Origin: Tychonema litorale BBK16
GTDB taxonomy: Bacteria; Cyanobacteriota; Cyanobacteriia; Cyanobacteriales; Microcoleaceae
Reading direction: 5' to 3'
Length of the DNA stretch: 39,300 bases
NCBI RefSeq assembly: GCF_021648855.1
Contig: NZ_JAKJHX010000014.1
Span: forward strand, 24,175-63,474
The position numbers and the translations under genes were made by a program. The notes below the pieces were generated by a model. It did no database searches, was not told the DNA's origin, and saw nothing but the letters and a program-made list of their open reading frames with translations. Of the stretch, positions 39,278 to 39,300 are shown in pieces (the first letter of the stretch is position 1; every line of letters begins with the position of its first letter).

Positions 39278-39300
39278 AGTCGGATCGTAGCCATGTCGTT

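Overview
The window looks like chromosomal DNA of a filamentous, phycoerythrin-making cyanobacterium (Oscillatoria/Microcoleus/Tychonema-like; genus is inference). The evidence is the abundance of HIP1-type GCGATCGC sites, many 7-bp short tandemly repeated repeats (STRRs), phycobilisome linker genes, a cyanobacteriochrome kinase, a GAF-GAF-PAS adenylate cyclase and a caspase-STAND-WD40 protein. I saw no tRNA, rRNA, CRISPR array or intact transposase.

Layout. (1) 1-1117: a 14-bp tandem repeat at the left edge, a small membrane protein and a secreted six-cysteine protein. (2) 1173-12626, all minus strand: a surface-polysaccharide export and assembly cluster. It encodes a Wzm-type permease, a Wzt-type ATPase with a C-terminal cargo domain, a methyltransferase with a coiled-coil tail, a roughly 1770-residue protein (sulfotransferase, coiled coil, two GT2 domains, one GT4 domain), a second methyltransferase and a separate GT4 enzyme. 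(3) 12930-18144: an unknown gene, ruvB, an orphan TAXI-type binding protein and recN. (4) 18803-25948: a class III adenylate cyclase with an 18-bp in-frame repeat near its N-terminus, an unknown protein with an internal duplication, and two tandem Ser/Thr kinases with different membrane tails. (5) 26073-33116: a compact green/red chromatic acclimation island: ccaR (minus), then cpeC, cpeD-like, cpeR, cpcL and ccaS (plus). A CcaR G-box direct repeat lies in the ccaR-cpeC gap. (6) 33313-38694: a conflict or cell-death type locus, with a TCO1-like small protein divergent from a caspase-nSTAND1-TM-WD40 protein, followed by an unknown small gene and a Uma2-type protein. (7) 38924-39205: a YiaA/YiaB-like membrane protein, then a copy of a dispersed palindromic repeat.

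How the parts work together. In the light island, CcaS should sense green versus red light through a bilin on Cys141 and pass phosphate from His658 to Asp51 of CcaR. CcaR should then activate the cpeC promoter, supplying phycoerythrin rod linkers, the phycoerythrin-operon activator CpeR and the membrane-anchored rod linker CpcL. The polysaccharide cluster fits an ABC-transporter-dependent capsule or O-antigen pathway with sulfated or methylated glycans. The caspase-STAND locus fits the NTP-dependent conflict systems common in multicellular bacteria.

Most intergenic gaps carry STRRs or palindromic dispersed repeats. One palindrome lies in frame inside the giant glycosyltransferase gene. The best second looks are the light island (G-box, extra PAS domain, repeat-filled gaps), the in-frame palindrome and the caspase/TCO1 locus.
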